Below are positions 53,511-64,000 of a DNA stretch of 64,000 bases, one piece after another. A model generated the notes under the pieces. The model did no database searches. It was not told where the DNA came from and saw only the letters and a list, made by a program, of their open reading frames with translations. Source of the stretch: Platanthera guangdongensis. Its lineage: Eukaryota > Streptophyta > Magnoliopsida > Asparagales > Orchidaceae. Numbering within the stretch: position 1 is the stretch's first letter; each line of letters opens with the position of its first letter. Where the stretch lies: the NCBI GenBank assembly GCA_039583875.1, contig CM077155.1, forward strand, positions 6,436,043 to 6,500,042, read 5' to 3'. A program made the translations under genes and the position numbers.

Positions 53511-55129
53511 AACTTAAAACCAAAACTATGTCGTGCATAAAATAATAGTGATGACACCGTAACTACAAGTCATTACTCAGATAATTCCACAAGATGGAAT
53601 AATACACAAATAGTTATACAATCAACAAAAGGCGTCCAAGGCGCTACAATAATATATAATGCAGATAAAAGTACAAATATACAGACTACACACAAATGTA
53701 CAAAGATACAATATAATGGAGATACTCCTCGTCCTCAACATTGACACCAGAGTACTTATCTTCGGAGAGGTGTTTGATACCAAAGGCCAGACACCTTGCA
53801 TCTATACTTCTACACCATCATCCAAAGGGTCTTTCGCATCCCCCTCTTCAAGGCCATCTCTCACTCGTCCTCTATTTGGGGCTCCACCTCCTTGCTCCAG
53901 ATCTTCTCAAGGATCTCCTTTAAGAGCAGAGATTGGTCCCACATATATTCTATGAACTCTTTATAATTGGAGACTCCATAGCCTTCAGCTGCTCAGCAAC
54001 CTGATCCAGTGAAAAAAGCCTCTCCACCTCAGCCGTTAGGGATCCCAGCTCAGTATCCTGGCGAGCCATCTGTCCCAGCGCGCTCTACAGCAGATGAACA
54101 GTCTTCCCCACAAGTGCCTTCTCTGTCTGAAGCTCGACACGTGACTATTCTAGCTCTGCCCGCAACTAAGCCTCAATCTATTAAAAGCGAGATAGGTCAC
54201 GATCACACTTTCCCTTCAAGTCAAACATGGAGATCTTCACTCCGCCGAGATCCTCCTGAAGCGCAAGGTATCTATCTTCCAAGCCCATGTAATGATCGTT
54301 CTACGTGAGAGTGATTCTAGCCTGAACTGCAATCTGCAAAGAGATGGAAGAAATCATATTCCTTGCAATACAACAAACACAACAAAGAAAAGTGCAACAC
54401 TCACTACAAAGTTCATAGCCTCAAGAGAAGAAGAGACATGCCTCGCCTTAGCTGAAGGAAACGCAAAAGCACCATCGTGAGGAGCCTGGGGGTAGCAAAG
54501 CCCAAGACCTCAACATCAAGATCAGCATCTACAACATCTGCCCTGGAGATATAAGGTGTCACCTCATTAGTATACTCCTTTGGTCGAGAAGAAGAATGAG
54601 ACACATATTACGAACTACCATACAAAAACAACAACTTCCTCTTCGTCTCACAATCCAGCGTCACCGCAGTGGAATGCTCAGGATCCGTAGAAAGCATGCA
54701 CAACAGTAGACGCTTTTCCCCAACAAATAAAGAAATACAGATTATGTGGTTCGCCATCATGTGAGGGTCAGTGAACCCCAACACTGGCATGAATACTTGC
54801 TCGCATACTGTCAGACGATAACAACATCATGGAAGCGACTTCTACAACTTTGGCAGTCCCTAAGAGTTCTTGACATACTCGTACAAGGTGTTCCCGTAGT
54901 GAAGGTCCACCCAATTCTCAAACTCAAGCCAACGCTTGTTGTTGTGAACGTCGATGTGGCCTCCGTTGATGCGCACCTCGCACCACTCCTTGAAGAGATC
55001 CAAAAAAAAACTCAAGTCATGCTCTCGAAAGAAAGCGATCAGATGTAATGCTGCAGATTTCCATAAGTTGAAAAACAACAAAGTTTGCTTTTGGAGCTAT
55101 CACTAGCGATAGTGATATCACCCGACAAT
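53511..55129 (-). pseudogene. Unrecognised decayed minus-strand coding region
   Basis: Several minus-strand pieces look protein-like but belong to no family I recognise. 54310-53990 is Glu/Leu-rich with coiled-coil character (GLEDRYLALQEDLGG, VELQTEKALVGKT). 54790-54608 contains FTDPHMMANHIICISLFVG. 55081-54860 contains LDLFKEWCEVRINGGHID, RWLEFENWVDLHYG. Stops separate them. A retroelement gag-like or transposon-captured protein is possible. Nothing is called at 53511-53950. Confidence 0.35.
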
Positions 55130-55134
55130 AGTGG

Positions 55135-57321
55135 TGTAACACCCCTTATCCGTCGCATAGCATATAGCAGTAGGTCCGGCCGGGGCCCGACGCCATATAC
55201 CACAGACAGACGGGTGGTTACTCAATGGAAACCATTCAACCAATCATAACGTCGTACACAGAGCATTCTAGCGGAAGCAATATTAGAAGTTGCAATTAAG
55301 AGAACCCAGCACCAAGCATGAATGTCCACTAAACACCAAATAGGAATATAGTACATACACAAGTACAGGCCTTAAGGCCTTACAAAATGGTTTACTAAAT
55401 ATTACATGTTTTCCATACCACGGCACACAGGCCGGTCATACATGAATAAAAGCAAGTAAACACTCCAATTAGGCCTTCGAGGGCTGGCTTCGCAATTTGG
55501 GCTTTAGCCCACTATTGACCGCTTGGTCCAGCAGCACCTGCAAGCAACAAAACCACCGCACGGTGGCAAACAAAGGGCAACGGTCAGCAATGCTAACCAA
55601 ATTATAACGATCCCGCCCCAACTCGGGGCGGCGATGCTCCTTCCCTGCACTTATTAGTATAACCAAGCAGTATATAAATATACATTGCATTACAGGCGTT
55701 GGCTCGCACGGCCACACGCCCCGTGCTCTCAGGGCACATTCTCGGTGAACCGGTCGATGTCACGACAATTTAAGCCATAGACATTCTGATCACACCACCG
55801 CCACTTTGACCGCCACACTATGAGAATTTTGTCTTCTTGGCATGGGCCACGTCAATTTAAGCCATAGACCGCCGAAGACCCTCATCTATGTCAATGGCTC
55901 TAACCAAACGACATAGAACGGGTACAGTTCCATCTAACCCGTGCTCACATCGTAACGACAATTTAAGCCATATATGCGGGTCAAACTTCTCCCGAGTCCC
56001 GTTTCCATCACAAAATCACATAACCTGATTATGTTCAAGTTGGCTCCCAGGGCTCCAAGTTGGCAAGATCACGCATCCGCCCAGTTTTTTCGGGTGCACC
56101 TTAGGGTTAATCCCCAAGGCTCCCTGTTGCAATCTACCACGTAGAAAAATCCGAAAAACAAACAATCGCACGGAGTCTTCTCCGGCATTTATGCAATGCA
56201 ACATCACCGATCCAGACCAACATGTCCGGGTAGGTTTCACACATCATGCCTATGTCCGTTCTCGTTTACGGACTCTACACAACGGGGACTATTCATGTCT
56301 ACCCGAAGGAACGCCTCAAACTCACCGCAAACTCGCGAGAACAGGCTTCCTATGCAAAAGAATGAGAGCTTCACATGCTCAAGAAGAGAATCGTTACCCA
56401 AGCGTTCTTCCTTGGCGCCATGGAAATGTAAGCGGATGAAAAGCACCACACTCTCTTTGCCTCCGTAGATATGAAGTCGGCTAGCGATTTGGAGCTTCGA
56501 AGCTCCTCCAATGGTCGGATCTAAGCTTCTTCTTCTTCCTTTGCTCTCCTCTCTCTCTTGACTTAGAAAGAGAACCACTCAAAAGAAATGAGGGTTTCAA
56601 AGGTCCAATCCCGGGAATATCCCATCAGGAATAACCCCCAGCCGTTGGATCCCAAATTAAAGAAACGAAACGGCCTTGATTCGGGCCTGAATGCTTAAAC
56701 TGGGCCGAACACGGCCTGTGACACGCCCGTGTCCAGGGCTGTGTCCCTCATTCGTCGTCAAAATTGAAGAGTCTTGAAAAGCACACGGGCATCCGACACG
56801 CCCGTGTTCGACCTGACACGCCCGTGTTCCGACTGACACGGCCGTGTGGTCGGCCGTGTGCCCCCATTGACACAGCCCCGAAAACAACCCGAGACTCACA
56901 CGGGTCTTGGACACGCCCGTGTCCTAGCCCGCATCTAACTCGAACACGCCTGGGCGCCAGGCCGTGTTCACTGTCTCGACACATCGTCGAGCGAAGTTCG
57001 TCGACTGCCTGACACGGCCTTGGACACGCCCGTCTCCTAGGCCGTGTGCCTTGTCTTGACACATCGTCGAGCGAAATTCGTCGACTCCCCGGGACGATCG
57101 TCGACACGGGCTCGACATGCCCTGAGACACGCCGTGTCTCAGGCCGTGTTCTCTGCTCGACGATCGTCGACTCCAAAATCGTCGACCTCTCGACCAAATC
57201 GTCGACTCGAGACTGACACGCCCTGGGACACGTCCGTGTCCCAGGCCGTGTGCCCCCTGCCAGAATCCAAATTTGGCCCAAAAACGCCTCTTGTCGCTCT
57301 TTTGAGTTTTGTGGAGTTACA
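55135..57321 (+). mobile_element. Solo LTR (2.19 kb) with 5-bp duplication
   Basis: The segment starts TGTAACACC and ends GAGTTACA, giving short inverted ends typical of Gypsy Tekay/Del-type LTRs. The perfect duplication AGTGG lies at 55130-55134 and 57322-57326. No internal coding region, primer site or second LTR is associated with it. Its 3' third is packed with cacgcccgtgt/acggccgtgt palindromes (56714-57260) and gtcgac motifs. Orientation is arbitrary. Confidence 0.72.
56714..57260. repeat. Palindromic cggccg repeat cluster
   Basis: About nine copies of acacgcccgtgt- or acacggccgtgt-type palindromes lie at irregular spacing, mixed with cgatcgtcgac and tcgtcgac palindromes. The whole cluster lies within the solo LTR. 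Confidence 0.75.
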
Positions 57322-57326
57322 AGTGG

Positions 57327-57770
57327 TCAGGTCGATGCAGTCGACAAATGATGTAGTTTTTGCAGTCGACAAAATTGTGAAGTCAATTTGCTATCACTAG
57401 CGATAGCGATACCGCTGGCAATAGTGATGCAGTCGATACAATCGACACCAATGCAGTTAACACCAATGCAGTCGATGCAGTCAATGAGGTAGACAGATGG
57501 GTGCAGTCGGTTTGCTAACGCTGACAATATCGTGTGGCGATAGTATGCCACGTAAAAAACCTCAATGTGTTAGTTGGCTATGAAGTGGCCGTTAAGCGGC
57601 AAAGCTGTGCTGGATAAGGTCACCGCCACCACCTAAGATATCGCCCTGCGATAGTGGCCACCGCTAGACGATAGCATTTATTTAAGATTTCTCCGTAAAA
57701 TCAGGTTGTCCATTTTTTTGGCTTTGACATCCTTGAGCTGAGGTTAGACCCCGAAATGTTAAGGTGCCTA
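57327..57770. other. Spacer with gatagtg/gcagtcga repeats
   Basis: Degenerate repeats such as ctatcactagcgatag (57390) and gcagtcgac recur. The first also occurs at 55098, on the other side of the solo LTR, so both belong to one older repeat that the LTR split or that was locally duplicated. Confidence 0.5.
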
Positions 57771-57980
57771 TGTTGGTGCAACCATAGTGATCTGTAAGTG
57801 ATCAAGCATGTGGCCTCACTGCCAACACAGTATGAGTCTATCAGGGTCGCACATAAGATTGTGGAGAAATTGAGAGTTTGGATTTGTATGGTGTAGCTCA
57901 TATGATGAGCATAAGGAGACTGAATATTCTATGCAAAAGCGTTGAGTGCGTTGAGTTTACTCAACGCTTGGTTCCGTCGT

Positions 57981-58352
57981 CGAATGTTGTTCGATGAATT
58001 TGGCCTTTGTGAAGTTTCATCGATCTCTGTTTGACAAATTTGGCATTGGCGCAGATTCGTCGAACTCCGTTCGACGAATTTGGCCTTGACGAAGTTTTCG
58101 TCGATCTCCGTTCAACGAATTTGGCCTTGGCACAAATTCGTCGAACTCCGTTCGACGAATTTGGCCTTGGCGCAGATTCGTCGAACACTGTTCGACGAAT
58201 TTGGCCTTGGCGCAGATTCGTCGAACTCCGTTCGACGAATTTGGCCTTGGCGCAGATTCGTCGAACTCCGTTCGACGAATTTGGCCTTAGCGCAGATTCG
58301 TCGAACTCCGTTCGACGAATTTGGCCTTTGGAGCAGATTCGTCGAACGCCGT
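57981..58352. repeat. 40-bp minisatellite, about nine units
   Basis: Units start near 57990, 58030, 58070, 58111, 58151, 58191, 58231, 58271 and 58311. Each has ttcgacgaatttggcc, then ttggcgcag, then attcgtcgaactccg. The segment ttcgtcgaac-tcc-gttcgacgaa is a perfect 10-bp inverted repeat with a 3-base loop in each complete unit. The six later copies are nearly identical. The period is not a multiple of three, so the open frames crossing it are artefacts of the repeat. Confidence 0.92.
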
Positions 58353-58658
58353 ATCTGGTCTTTGGCATTGAGTGTGTTGGGTTCACTCAACACCATGGCA
58401 CAAAAGACTTGATGACGTTGAATCCATTCAACGCCTACGTCGATTCAAGTGTTGATTCGGCTGGAGGTTGGGTGAGTTCGTCGTTTATGTGTTATAAGAT
58501 ACTCAACGATTCGACGAGTATAAATTGATACCCGATGATTCGTCCTATATCCTGTAGATATTCGACGATTCGTCTAGACAAACTGTTGTCTGACCGAAGG
58601 TCTATTTTATCTAAGTCCTAGGTCTGCGATTAGTGACGGGCTGCTTTGTTTATTCCCT

Positions 58659-58668
58659 TTGGGTATAA
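58659..58668 (+). promoter_or_regulatory. TATA box of Copia G LTR
   Basis: The motif gggtataaatagg lies about 500 bp before the LTR end, in the usual U3/R position. Confidence 0.55.
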
Positions 58669-59167
58669 ATAGGAAGTGTTAGGGTTTGACCATAGTGCGA
58701 TCAATTCTTTGTCTAAGCACACGCGCCATGCTGTGCGAAAGACCGATAACCCTAAAAGCCGACGGAAGTTGTTCCGCCTTCTCCGTCGCTTATCCCGATC
58801 CCGATCCCGGTGACTGTCGTTGCTGCCTCTCCTACAACAGATCTAGAAGTTTGTGGAGACGTTGAGTGTCCTCTCCCGACCTTGAACTTGTGCGACAAGT
58901 TGCTACGGATTCTCCCAATCGTGTGGGATTTCCTGTAGAGGCGTGGATATACTTTCTACGCTCGCGACTCTAGTAACGAAGTGGGCCGACCCGATTCTTC
59001 TGGAGCATCTAGGTTGAGTTCAGACTAAATCCCTCAAAGGTAATTTTATTACAACATGCTTTACTTCTTGATTGATGAATATTATCAGATCCGAACACAT
59101 TGGGGTTTTTCTTGTTCTTATTTCCGCTGCGTGCATAAGTGTTGTGTCATCCCCAAAAACCCAACAA

Positions 59168-59178
59168 TGGTATCGGAG
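59168..59178 (+). other. Copia G primer binding site
   Basis: tggtatcggag, a one-base variant of the initiator-Met tRNA complement, lies one base after the LTR end. Confidence 0.7.
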
Positions 59179-60179
59179 GGAGGTTGGCCAGCAATATTCA
59201 TTATTTTAGAAGTTGTTAAATCCATGACGTGTAGATTTGGAGATTTAGAAGTGTTCTAGATGCTCAAATCTAGTCTTGGATCTTCCCAAGAATGCATGCG
59301 ATTTATTTGAAGTTTACTCCTTAAAAGTAACCGTCACTTTGTTGGTTTGTGAAACTAAGCATGTGTTAGATTTGAATCTCACATGAAGTGACGTGCTTGT
59401 CTACTGTGTAAATGGAGTTGGTGTTGCTCATGTCCAGTGCATGTAGGTCTGAAGATTTAGAAATATTCTAGATGTTCAGACTTAGCCCAGTTCATCAAGT
59501 GTTTATGATTCTTGTGCACATTTAGGATGCATTTAGATTATGTTTGTTGAATTTTATTTTGCTTGATGTGTACACTGGTTAAATGCTAACCATGATTAAA
59601 GAGTTAATCAAGAATTAAATTATTTTAAGCAATAATTAAGTATTCAGATGCCTTCTAATGGATGACACTTTTCCTGCCTCGATCGATGAAGTGTAGGCTT
59701 TCCAAAGCGAGGTGTATTAATCTATCTTGGTGATGGTGCGAGCGGATAATTGTGATATCCCACTGTCGACATCGGGTCAAGCTTAATTGGGTGACCTCAA
59801 AGTTGAGTTCCCAGAGGCATGGGGTTGGCATGCACCATATGATAGATGCGAATAAAGAGTTATTCACCAGCCATACAAGAATTGCATAGTGATGCAATTG
59901 ACCAATCATTACCTACCTAAATAGCTGCATTGTGAGAGAAAAGTCAAAGATGACTCATAGTGTTAGTGAAATATGGATCATGTCCACTAAGAGGGTTACT
60001 CGCCAAACTCTTCAAATTAATATTGAGGGTTATCAATTTGATAAAATAGGGGGAGTTATTTTTGATTAAAGTCCTAATCGGAAGAAAAATTATATTTTGA
60101 AATGTAATACTAATTTGCTTTGCTTGTATCCTTATTGAATTTTCATACCAAGTGGTTTACACTCCACCCTATCCCTCAG
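59179..60179 (+). other. Copia G untranslated leader
   Basis: About 1 kb between the primer site and gag with no recognised coding sequence. Two copies of a tgtagatttggagatttagaagt-like segment (its first 18 bases at 59231 and a variant near 59446) indicate a local duplication. Confidence 0.5.
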
Positions 60180-61000
60180 AGCGATCCTTGTTAATGAGAA
60201 GCTGAGTGGTACAAATTATTTGGACTGGTACAGGAACCTGAGAATTGTTCTCAGGCAAGAGCACAAGCTCTATGTTTTGGAAGAGGAATCCCCTGATGAG
60301 CCTATCAGGAATGCACCCCGTGTTGATAAAGATGCTTATAAGAAGTATCTCGATGACTCCTTAGACGTCGAATGTCTCATGTATAGCGACCATGAACTCT
60401 GAGCTTCAGAAGCAACATGAGAACAAGGTTGCAAGGATATTGATGAGCATCTCAAGAAAATGTTTCAAGGGCAAGCTCGTCAAGAGAGATCGACGTCACT
60501 AAGGCGTTGTTCCAGTGTAAGATGGGAGCTCAGGACCTAGCAGGGACTCATGTTCTCACGTGATTGGGTATATCAAGAACCTTGAAAGACTAGGGTTCCC
60601 TTTGGGCCAAGAGTTGGCTACAGACCTGATCCTGCAATCGTTGTCGGACAGTTATGAGCAGTTTGTCTTCAACTATAACATCAATTAAATAGACAAGACA
60701 TTGTCCGAGCTCCTAGGCATGTTGCAAACTGCCGAGATAAACATGAAGAAGGTCAAGCCTATTATCCCCATATTGATGTGCATAAAGGCAAGGGCAAGGC
60801 CAAGGGCTTCAAGACGACGAAGGTGGGACCTAAGTCTAGACTAGAGCCCAAGTCTTCTGCACTAAAAACGAAAGGTTTGATGAAAGAGGTAAAGTGTCAC
60901 CACTATGACAATGCTGGACACTAGAGGAGGAACTATACTTCTTATGTGGAGGGTCTATAAAAGTTGAGGGAGGTATGACTTCCGCTTCAAGGTAATTTAT
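60180..61000 (+). pseudogene. Copia G gag remnant
   Basis: LSGTNYLDWYRNLRIVL...APRVDKDAYKKYLDDSLDV is the standard gag N-domain. The frame breaks at a TGA at 60400. Later pieces keep KTLSELLGML-like and MKKVKP blocks (60700-60760). The zinc-knuckle region (about 60895-60940) is degraded. Confidence 0.78.
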
Positions 61001-61019
61001 GTTATTGAGATAAACCTTT

Positions 61020-61264
61020 CTACTCCTTCATCCTGGGTAATGGATACCGGATATGGTTCTCACATTTGTATAAATGTGCAGGAACTGGAAAAGAGAAGAA
61101 TGATGAGTAAAGGAGAGGTGAACCTGTGCGTTGGTAATGGAGCAAGAGTTGTTGCTGTTGCCGTGGGGGCTTATCATCTTGCTTTGCCCAGTGGGCTTGT
61201 AAAAGAACTATATAATTGTTATTTTTGTACTTTCATAACTAGAAACATTATATTCATTTCATGT
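61020..61264 (+). pseudogene. Copia G protease remnant
   Basis: SWVMDTGYGSHICINVQELEK has the DTG catalytic motif (with Tyr after the Gly, where relatives have Cys or Ala), followed by LCVGNGARVVAVAVG. It is open for about 80 codons. Confidence 0.78.
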
Positions 61265-61419
61265 TAGGACATGGTGGATTTTTCTTTTATTATTAAGAAA
61301 ATTGTTGTTCAATATTTAAGAATGATGTTTGTTATGGTGTAGCCCAAATGTTTAATGGTCTATATGTTTTTGAACTTTGACCATCCGATCTATAATATTG
61401 AAAATACTAAAAGATTAAG

Positions 61420-62290
61420 AATAAATGACTCGAACCATATATATCTTTGGCAATGTCGTTTGGTCATAAAAGAGAAACATATATCCAAGCTCCATAAAGA
61501 TGAACTGTTGGACTCATTTGATTATGAATCATTTGAGAGATGGAATCTTGTTTATTAGGAAGAAGGTGGACTAAAGTCCCTTTCACTGGCTTCAATGAGA
61601 GGGTTGATGATCTCTTGGTATAGTACATAGTGATGTATGTAGACCCATGAGTTTCATGACTGGAGGTGGGTTTTTCTACTTTGTTACGTTTACTAATGAT
61701 TTCAGTAGATACAGATACATGTATCTTATGAAGTGCAAATTTGAAACCTTTGAAAAGTTCAAAGTGTTTAAAAATAAAGTAGAAAACCAACTGGGTAAGA
61801 AGGTTAAAGCACTCTGATCTGATCGATGGGGAGAATACTAATTCGTGAGTTTGGTGATCATCTGATAAATTGTGGTATTGTATCACAGCTCACTCTGCCT
61901 AGAACACCACAAGATAATGGTGTGTCTGAGCGGAGGAATTGAACCTTGTTAGACATGATATGATCGATGATGAGTCATGCAGATCTGCTTGTTTTCTTTT
62001 GGAGTTTTCCTCTAAAACTGCTGCTTTAACATTAAATCGTGCTCCAACGAAAACGGTTCTAAATACATCATATGAGATATGGACTGGGAAGCGTCCCAGT
62101 ATGTCATTCATTAAGGTTTGGGGTTGTGAGGCATACGTAAGATGTCAAATGTCTGATAAGCTGGAACCCAAATTAGATAAGTGTTATCTTGTGGGGTATC
62201 CTAGGAAACCAAAGGGTACTATTTCTACCTACCATCCGAGGCAAAGTGTTTGTCGCAAGGACTGGTGTCTTTCTTGATAAAGAGTTCTTA
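61420..62290 (+). pseudogene. Copia G integrase remnant
   Basis: The pieces are YLWQCRLVIKEKHISKL (zinc domain), FVTFTNDFSRYRYM (61680), TPQDNGVSERRN (61910), a tail YEIWTGKRPSM.FIKVWGCEAYV and CYLVGYPRKPKGT. Frameshifts and stops lie between them. The first core Asp region is badly degraded. Confidence 0.75.
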
Positions 62291-62469
62291 AGTATAAAGA
62301 CAACTAGGGTAGAGCTTGAAGAAGTTCAGGAACCACAAACAGTGAATGAACCGGAATTGGAACCTGAGTCAGGACTACACGTAGTTGTAGCTGGAGAACC
62401 TGCTTAGAAACACAAGTTTCACATAGATCTGTTAGACCAAGGTCTGAGCCTGAGAGCTATGGATTTTTA

Positions 62470-63245
62470 GTGTCTCAAATAGGTAATGCGTTGCCCATGG
62501 ATCATAGTGATGAGCCTACAACCTACCAAGAGGCTATAGGTGGACCGGACTCCAAGAAGTGTCTTGAGGCCATGAAATCTGAAATGGACTCCATGTATGA
62601 AAACCAAGTATGGACTTTGGTGAACCACCTAAAGGGTAAGACCCATAGGGTGCAAGTGGGTCTTCAAGAAGAAGACCGACATGGATGGGAATGTACAGAC
62701 ATTCAAAGGGCGACTGGTGGTTAAGGGTTTCAAGCAAATTCATAGTATTGAATATGATGAGACCTTTTCCACGGTTGTCATGATTAAGCCCATCAGAATT
62801 CTGCTTGTTATTGATGCGTATATGACAATGAGATCTAGCAGATGGATGTCAAAATGGTTTTCTTTAATGAAAACCTCCTTGAGGAAGTGTATATGACACA
62901 ACCTGAGGATTTTGTATCTCTAGGTGAAGCCACTAAAATATGCAAGCTACAGAGATCCATTTATGGATTGAAACAGACTTCTCGAACTTGGAATCTTCAT
63001 TTTGATGAAAAGATCAAAGAGTTTGATTTTATCAAGAATGAGGATGAACCGTGTGTTTTACAAACGGATTAGTGGGAGCATAGTTGTCTTCTTATTTTGT
63101 ATGTAGATGACATACTGTTGATCGGGAATGACAAACCGACCCTACAAGTTGTTAAGAACAACCTAGGGGACTGCTTTTCTATGAAGGACTTAGGGGAAGC
63201 GACTTATATACTCGAATTAAGATATATAGAAATAGATCAAAGAAG
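62470..63245 (+). pseudogene. Copia G reverse transcriptase remnant
   Basis: EPTTYQEAIGGPDSKKCLEAM and NQVWTLV start the domain. GRLVVKGFKQI.SIEYDETFS, MDVKMVFFNENLLEEVYM, SIYGLKQTSRTWN and LYVDDILLIG (63096-63125) follow in three frames. Although the active-site motif YVDD is intact, the reading frame is not. Confidence 0.82.
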
Positions 63246-63559
63246 TTGTTGAGTTTGACCCAAAGTACATACATTGACAGGGTGTTGAAATGGTTCAGCA
63301 TACTTGAGTCCAAGAAAGGATTCTTGTTCATGTCTTATGGTGTGAGTCTCTCTAAGGACCAGTGTCCTAAATCTTGTGAAGATAAGGACCGCATGAAGTT
63401 GGTTCCATTTGCTTTGCAATTGGGTAAATCATGTATGCAACGTTATGTACTAGACCCGATGTCTCTTATGCTTTGAGTATAACTAGCAGGTATCAGTTGA
63501 TCCCGGTGAAGTCACTGGATAGAGCCGTCAAGAATATCTGAAGTACTTTCGAAGGACTA

Positions 63560-63955
63560 AGGATATTTTCTTGGTATTCGGTGGAGAGGAAGAGCTCGTT
63601 GTAAGTGGTTATACAGATGCTAGCTTCCAAACTGATAGGGAAGATTCAAAGTCTCAGTCAGGGTTTGTGTTTTGCCTAAATGGAGGTGCTGTTAGCTGGA
63701 GAGTTCCAAGCAGGATACAGTTGTCGATTCTACTACTGAGGCCGAGTATAATTATCATTGCAAATGCAGCGAAGGAGGCTGTATGGATTAGGAAATTCAT
63801 CGGCGAGTTAGATGTAGTTCCTAGCATTGTTCGTCCCGTAGATCTCTACTGTGACAACAATGGTGCAATTGCATTTGCTTCGGAACCTAGATCTCATCAG
63901 CGCTCCAAGCACATACTTCGGCGGTTCCATCTAATTCGAGAGATTTTCGATTGAG
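63560..63955 (+). pseudogene. Copia G RNase H remnant
   Basis: An open stretch reads SGYTDASFQTDREDSKSQSG, FCLNGGAVSW, KEAVWIRKFIGELDVVPSI, LYCDNNGAIAFASEPRSHQ and SKHILRRFHLIREI. The middle (63715-63770), where the TEAEY motif should be, is frameshifted. The pol end lies beyond the window. Confidence 0.8.
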
Positions 63956-64000
63956 GAGATGTGAGCATGTGCAAAGTGCCGACTGAAGAAAACATTGTGG

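Larger units (their letters stand above)
57771..59166 (+). repeat. Copia G 5' LTR
   Basis: The 1.4-kb LTR carries a 40-bp minisatellite in its first half. A TATA box, gggtataaatagg, is at about 58660, and the segment is TG...CA bounded. Without the partner LTR the left edge is set only by the TGTTGG motif. Confidence 0.7.
57771..64000 (+). mobile_element. Copia element G, 5' LTR and decayed gag-pol, runs off the window
   Basis: The 5' LTR 57771-59166 (TGTTGG...CCAACA) is followed by the primer site tggtatcggag at 59168. Gag, protease, integrase, RT and RNase H remnants follow in standard Copia order to 63955. The 3' LTR would lie outside the window. Many stops and frameshifts make it inactive. 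Confidence 0.82.

Noticed and set aside
58031..58528. Repetitive 165-codon protein with FELRSTNLAL-type repeats on both strands
   Set aside because: Produced by the 40-bp minisatellite. Similar repeat peptides arise in several frames and on both strands, so it is not coding evidence.
1..64000. tRNA and rRNA genes
   Set aside because: No cloverleaf with tRNA-like A and B boxes and no rRNA sequence was recognised by eye. tRNA-complementary stretches seen are retrotransposon primer sites. A tRNAscan run would be needed to exclude short genes.

Overview
The window is nuclear DNA of a flowering plant. It has GT-AG introns in conserved plant genes, Copia and Gypsy LTR retrotransposons with plant-type primer sites (tggtatcagag), LINEs with (TTG)n tails, and Tourist-, hAT- and Harbinger-like DNA transposons. 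The species cannot be fixed from sequence alone.

Only two conserved single-copy-type genes are present. (1) 1146-7814 (+) is an eight-exon glycoside hydrolase family 31 gene (bacterial YihQ/sulfoquinovosidase-like, annotated in plants as alpha-glucosidase). It reads through collinearly at about 855 codons but carries two in-frame TAG codons and a damaged splice donor, so it looks like a recently dead gene or a null allele. (2) 47112-13508 (-) is a complete three-exon SIP2-type small basic intrinsic protein (ER aquaporin) of 240 residues. All three exons are open, the splice sites are canonical, and the NPL and NPA boxes are present. Exons 2 and 3 are separated by an intron of about 31.6 kb (13685-45240), which explains most of the window.

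That giant intron is a layered retrotransposon nest. From low to high coordinate it holds: an RTE-like LINE fragment split by a 1.74-kb TRIM-like element (14020-15757); another LINE 3' end; an old Copia 'D' (16936-34015, minus strand) whose LTR is split by Copia 'A' (17036-22445), whose RT is split by Copia 'B' (23698-29289), and which also contains a pol-deleted Gypsy 'E' (29375-33678), itself split by a MITE-like insert (30197-30982); a hAT-like end; a gag-only Gypsy 'F' (34439-36449, TR-GAG-like); a longer LINE (36670-39190); and Copia 'C' (40150-45101). Target-site duplications read directly support A (GTAAT/GTAAC), B (GTTTT), C (AATTT), F (GTTTT) and the TRIM (AGGCA).

Between the two genes (7815-13507) lie a LINE 3' fragment, a foldback MITE, a probable solo LTR and a hAT-like element with an 8-bp duplication. 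Beyond the SIP2 promoter (47113-64000) are an intronless DNA polymerase theta (TEBICHI) fragment, a decayed PIF/Harbinger transposase, the 3' end of a Tat-like Gypsy followed by degenerate tandem repeats, an unrecognised decayed minus-strand coding region, a 2.19-kb solo LTR full of cggccg palindromes, and the 5' LTR plus decayed gag-pol of a seventh LTR element, Copia 'G', which runs off the window end.

The retroelements do not form a pathway. The biological content is the fate of two host genes: one disabled by point mutations, the other apparently intact while its second intron has accumulated tens of kilobases of transposons.
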